Positions 61,787 to 64,000 of a stretch of 64,000 nt of DNA are shown here, piece by piece. Under the pieces are notes generated by a model. The model was not told the origin of the DNA, made no database searches, and saw nothing but the letters and a program-made list of their open reading frames with translations. The position numbers and the translations under genes were made by a program. The stretch comes from Fremontodendron californicum (lineage: Eukaryota > Streptophyta > Magnoliopsida > Malvales > Malvaceae): the NCBI GenBank assembly GCA_030761205.1, contig JAULJL010000039.1, forward strand, positions 2,924,001-2,988,000, in the 5' to 3' direction. The stretch's first letter is position 1. Every line of letters starts with the position of its first letter.

Positions 61787-62323
61787 CTATGAGTCGAGGT
61801 TATGCTTCCCATCCAGTTTTCTTACAAGCTGGCAAACAGGGTCTTTTAACATCAGATTCCCAAGATGTTGCCATTCCCTTTGGAATTGAGGCCATAAATC
61901 AAGAATTTCTCTTTGTACGTCTCCACTAGGATGCGTCTCAAGAGAAAATTGGATATTACCCAAATTCTCCTTACTCAGTCCATCCTTAATGAATTCAATT
62001 TTATCATCTCGATTAGAGGACGGAATCCCAATAGAACGACATTTACCGTTACACGTCCATCGTGCACATTTGTGGCAATTTGAACTCATGCGCTTTGCTC
62101 GTCGCTTCTTTGCAAAAGTGCTTCTACCTGTACCTGGTAAATGCAAAACAGGAAGATATTCATCTTCACGTACCTTGGCTTCAATTATCCAACGTATGTC
62201 TTCAGGAATCCCTTTATGCATAAGCATTCTTAATCTTTCAAATCGAACTTGGTAAAGCTTCAGTAAAATATTCCGAGGAAAATGAGGAAATCGTTTCTGC
62301 AATCTTGTGAGAATATCATCCAT
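61787..62323 (-). CDS. Basic cysteine-rich protein resembling carla-like viral nucleic-acid-binding proteins
   Basis: The complete 178-residue ORF has an N-terminal helical region. A basic cluster AKKRRAKR (71-78) comes immediately before a compact Cys/His motif: C83-H84-x-C86, C91 and C95. Then comes IEFIKDGL (109-116) and a Trp-rich tail. The order of basic patch, CHxC finger and following I-x-F-I-x-D-G segment is that of the cysteine-rich nucleic-acid-binding proteins of carlaviruses and relatives (Pfam Carla_C4 type). Those act as silencing suppressors or nuclear regulators. The relation is my reading by eye; a cellular or retroelement zinc-knuckle origin is the alternative. The ORF starts 171 bp after the gag-protease-integrase frame stops and precedes LOG on the same strand. 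No stop or frameshift is present, suggesting recent constraint or recent insertion. Confidence 0.6.
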   Translation of the reverse strand: MDDILTRLQKRFPHFPRNILLKLYQVRFERLRMLMHKGIPEDIRWIIEAKVREDEYLPVLHLPGTGRSTFAKKRRAKRMSSNCHKCARWTCNGKCRSIGIPSSNRDDKIEFIKDGLSKENLGNIQFSLETHPSGDVQREILDLWPQFQREWQHLGNLMLKDPVCQLVRKLDGKHNLDS

Positions 62324-62493
62324 CTTGAAAAAAAATGAAAAAGAAATTGAAAGAGAAATTTATATACAATATCAGTTTTGTGGGTAGCTGATGGAACCGA
62401 CTTAAATAATCACGGAGTACCGTTATCCGCCATTTAACCGGGAAAAAAATGTTTTTTTTTTTTTTTGAAGATTAGTAAAAATTATATTTACAT
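62324..62493 (-). promoter_or_regulatory. Spacer with TATA box upstream of the cysteine-rich ORF
   Basis: On the minus strand TATATAAA (62359-62366) lies about 40 nt before the ATG and is followed by a CT-rich stretch, compatible with an internal promoter. A poly(A)-like run (minus strand, about 62451-62466) follows the end of the upstream frame and could mark an old RNA 3' end or recombination point. Confidence 0.4.
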
Positions 62494-64000
62494 CTAGTTA
62501 TTTTCAAAACAAGGATCAGAAAGAAAAACAACCTCTTCTTGAGTAACATGATTTTCCAAAAAGAGTTTGAGTCTTTGTCCATTTACCTTGAATACGTTAC
62601 CATTTTGAGGATTCTCAATGTCAACTGCTCCATAATGATACACATGCTTAACCACAAATGGGCCAGTCCATCTTGATCTCAACTTACCAGGAAATATTTG
62701 AAGTCTAGAATTATAAAGTAGAACTTTTTGCCCAACATCAAATATTTTTCTTGAAATTAACTTGTCATGAAAGGCTTTAGTTTTTTCTTTATGAATTTTA
62801 GAATTCTCATATGCATCATTTCTGAGTTCCTCAAGTTTTTGTTTCCAACAATGCTTAACCTGAAAAGAATTTAACAAAGAATCAGTGTGTGAAATTTCTG
62901 AAGCATTATCAAACTCACATTCAATTAAATAAGCTTCTAAAGGATCATGGAATGTGGTAGTGGTGAGATGTTCATGAACAAGTTCTTCAATGAAATCCAC
63001 TTCATGTACTTCTGAATCATCACCAGGTTGCTTGCAAATGTTGAACACATTTAATTCTAAAGTCATATTTCCAAAAGAAATGTTCAAAATACCATTCCTG
63101 CAATTTATCAGAGCATTAGAAGTTGCAAGAAATGGACGGCCTAATATAACAGGAATTTGAACATTTGGATTTGAAACAGGATGTGTGTCCAAAACAATAA
63201 AATCAACAGGGAAGTAAAAATTGTCAATTTGAACCAAAACATCTTCAACTATCCCTCGAGGAATTTTTACAGAACGATCAGCTAGTTGAAGTGTAACAGG
63301 TGTTTCCTTGAGTTCACCTAAACCTAACTGTTGATAAACAGAAAAAGGCAAAAGATTAACACTAGCACCAAGATCAAGCAATGCACGTTCTATTCTAGTG
63401 TTTCCAATGATGCATGAGATTGTTGGACATCCAGGATCTTTGAATTTTGGTGGAGTAAGGTGTTGAATGATTGAGCTCACACTCTCCGTCAGAAATGCTT
63501 TCTTTTGTACATTATGTTTCCTTTTAACTGTGCACATGTCCTTCAAAAATTTAGCATAAGATGGAACTTGTTTGATTGCATCCAATAAAGGAATGTTAAT
63601 CTTAACTTGTTTGAAAAGTTCATATATTTCTGCATTTTGATTCAAATTCTTTATTGTTTGCAACCTTTGAGGAAAAGGAGCAGGATGCATACCTTTTTCT
63701 TTGTCCAAATTTTCAAGAAGTTTAGACTTACCATCATCCTTACCATTACTTTTCGGAGGGGAATGAGGATCTTGGTCTTTTGATGGAATGTTTTTGTCAA
63801 TTGCCTTTCCACTTCGAAGAGTTGTGATAGAACTAGCATTTTCCTGTTGAGTTTCATTGGAGCAAGAAACAAGACATTGAGTAGAAGGGTTAGGCTGAGG
63901 TTGAGCAGGAAACTTACCTTTTTCTTGAGTGCGTAATGAAGCTGTCAATGTGGACAAGGTGTTTTTGATCTCATTGATGTCCTGTGAAGTTTGGTTATTC
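62494..64000 (-). CDS. gag C-terminus-protease fused to integrase C-terminus (partial at window edge)
   Basis: The frame is open to the window edge, so the N-terminus is missing; the first in-window Met-like TTG at 63957 is not a real start. Numbering from that codon, residues 1-160 are gag C-terminal sequence with TTLRSGKAID and LLDAIKQVPSYAKFLKDM. A retropepsin follows with LLDLGASVNLLP (193-204; Asp195 catalytic) and VILGRPFLATS (270-280). At about 366-373 the sequence passes straight into the integrase C-terminal region: ELRNDAYENSKIHKEKTKAFHD, VGQKVLLYNSRL, FPGKLRSRWTGPF. RT, RNase H and the integrase catalytic core are missing, yet the frame stays open. Protease cleavage and DNA/chromatin binding by the tail are possible, but reverse transcription must come from another element. 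Confidence 0.85.
   Translation of the reverse strand, partial: NNQTSQDINEIKNTLSTLTASLRTQEKGKFPAQPQPNPSTQCLVSCSNETQQENASSITTLRSGKAIDKNIPSKDQDPHSPPKSNGKDDGKSKLLENLDKEKGMHPAPFPQRLQTIKNLNQNAEIYELFKQVKINIPLLDAIKQVPSYAKFLKDMCTVKRKHNVQKKAFLTESVSSIIQHLTPPKFKDPGCPTISCIIGNTRIERALLDLGASVNLLPFSVYQQLGLGELKETPVTLQLADRSVKIPRGIVEDVLVQIDNFYFPVDFIVLDTHPVSNPNVQIPVILGRPFLATSNALINCRNGILNISFGNMTLELNVFNICKQPGDDSEVHEVDFIEELVHEHLTTTTFHDPLEAYLIECEFDNASEISHTDSLLNSFQVKHCWKQKLEELRNDAYENSKIHKEKTKAFHDKLISRKIFDVGQKVLLYNSRLQIFPGKLRSRWTGPFVVKHVYHYGAVDIENPQNGNVFKVNGQRLKLFLENHVTQEEVVFLSDPCFENN

Larger units (their letters stand above)
39260..64000 (+). mobile_element. Decayed Ogre/Tat-type Ty3 element, host of nested insertions
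   Basis: The components in order are: LTR 39260-42404, primer-binding site, leader, ORF1 43387-45671, gag, protease, putative intron, and RT. The RT is split by insertions at 49980-57165 and from 57474 onward. Its own 3' half and 3' LTR are not in the window and should resume beyond the element inserted at 57474. Five bases GGTAT (39255-39259) precede it as the candidate target duplication. An extra ORF before gag and an intron before RT are Ogre-lineage traits. Many stops and frameshifts make it non-functional. Confidence 0.8.
57474..64000 (-). mobile_element. Athila-like Ty3 element carrying CRP-like and LOG genes (5' end outside window)
   Basis: On the minus strand, reading from 64000 down, it holds a gag-protease-integrase-C-terminus fusion (62494 onward), a 178-codon cysteine-rich ORF (61787-62323) and a LOG ORF (60795-61418). 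These are followed by a non-coding 3' region with a GGGGACAATGTC motif, a polypurine tract (58966-58980) and the 3' LTR (57474-58965). The 5-bp flank on this side is ACCAG. RT, RNase H and the integrase core are absent, so it would have to be mobilised in trans. The 5' LTR and gag N-terminus lie beyond the window. Confidence 0.8.

Overview
The window is nuclear DNA of a flowering plant, most likely a core eudicot. It is AT-rich, has short GT-AG introns, long (TA)n tracts, many MITE-like elements and nested LTR retrotransposons. I cannot name the species.

1-24 kb holds two host genes on the plus strand. The first (1259-1561) encodes a 100-residue complex I subunit of the ESSS/NDUFB11 type. The second (CDS 18397-22755, seven coding exons, 809 residues) resembles the plant 'nucleolar protein gar2-related' family. 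As far as I recall, these two genes are immediate neighbours in Arabidopsis; here they are 17 kb apart with only repeats between them. One hAT-like MITE family occurs seven times, six of them within the introns and 3' flank of the second gene.

24.1-30.3 kb is a tandemly duplicated minisatellite interrupted by a 5165-bp solo LTR with a perfect 5-bp target duplication. 30.9-35.7 kb is a minus-strand AP2/ANT-class transcription factor gene (nine coding exons, 702 residues) with the 9-nt microexon typical of the family and altered DNA-contact segments in both AP2 repeats. More MITEs sit in its introns.

39.0 kb to the end is a stack of nested retrotransposons. A TRIM (39048-39259) is interrupted by a decayed Ogre/Tat-type Ty3 element starting at 39260 (3.1-kb LTR, extra ORF1, gag, protease, putative intron, reverse transcriptase). 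That element's RT is split by a second giant solo LTR (49980-57165, minus), which itself contains a 1.49-kb solo LTR (50774-52259). At 57474 the Ogre-like element is cut again by a minus-strand Athila-like Ty3 element that runs off the window.

That last element is the main discovery candidate. Its gag-protease frame is fused in frame to the integrase C-terminus, with RT, RNase H and the integrase core missing. Between this fusion and its 3' LTR it carries two intact, intronless same-strand ORFs. One is a 178-residue basic cysteine-rich protein resembling the zinc-finger nucleic-acid-binding proteins of carla-like plant RNA viruses. The other is a 207-residue LONELY GUY (LOG) cytokinin-activating phosphoribohydrolase. 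An LTR element carrying a virus-like regulator together with a hormone-activating enzyme is unusual. I infer a function in reprogramming host cells or silencing, but the sequence does not prove it.
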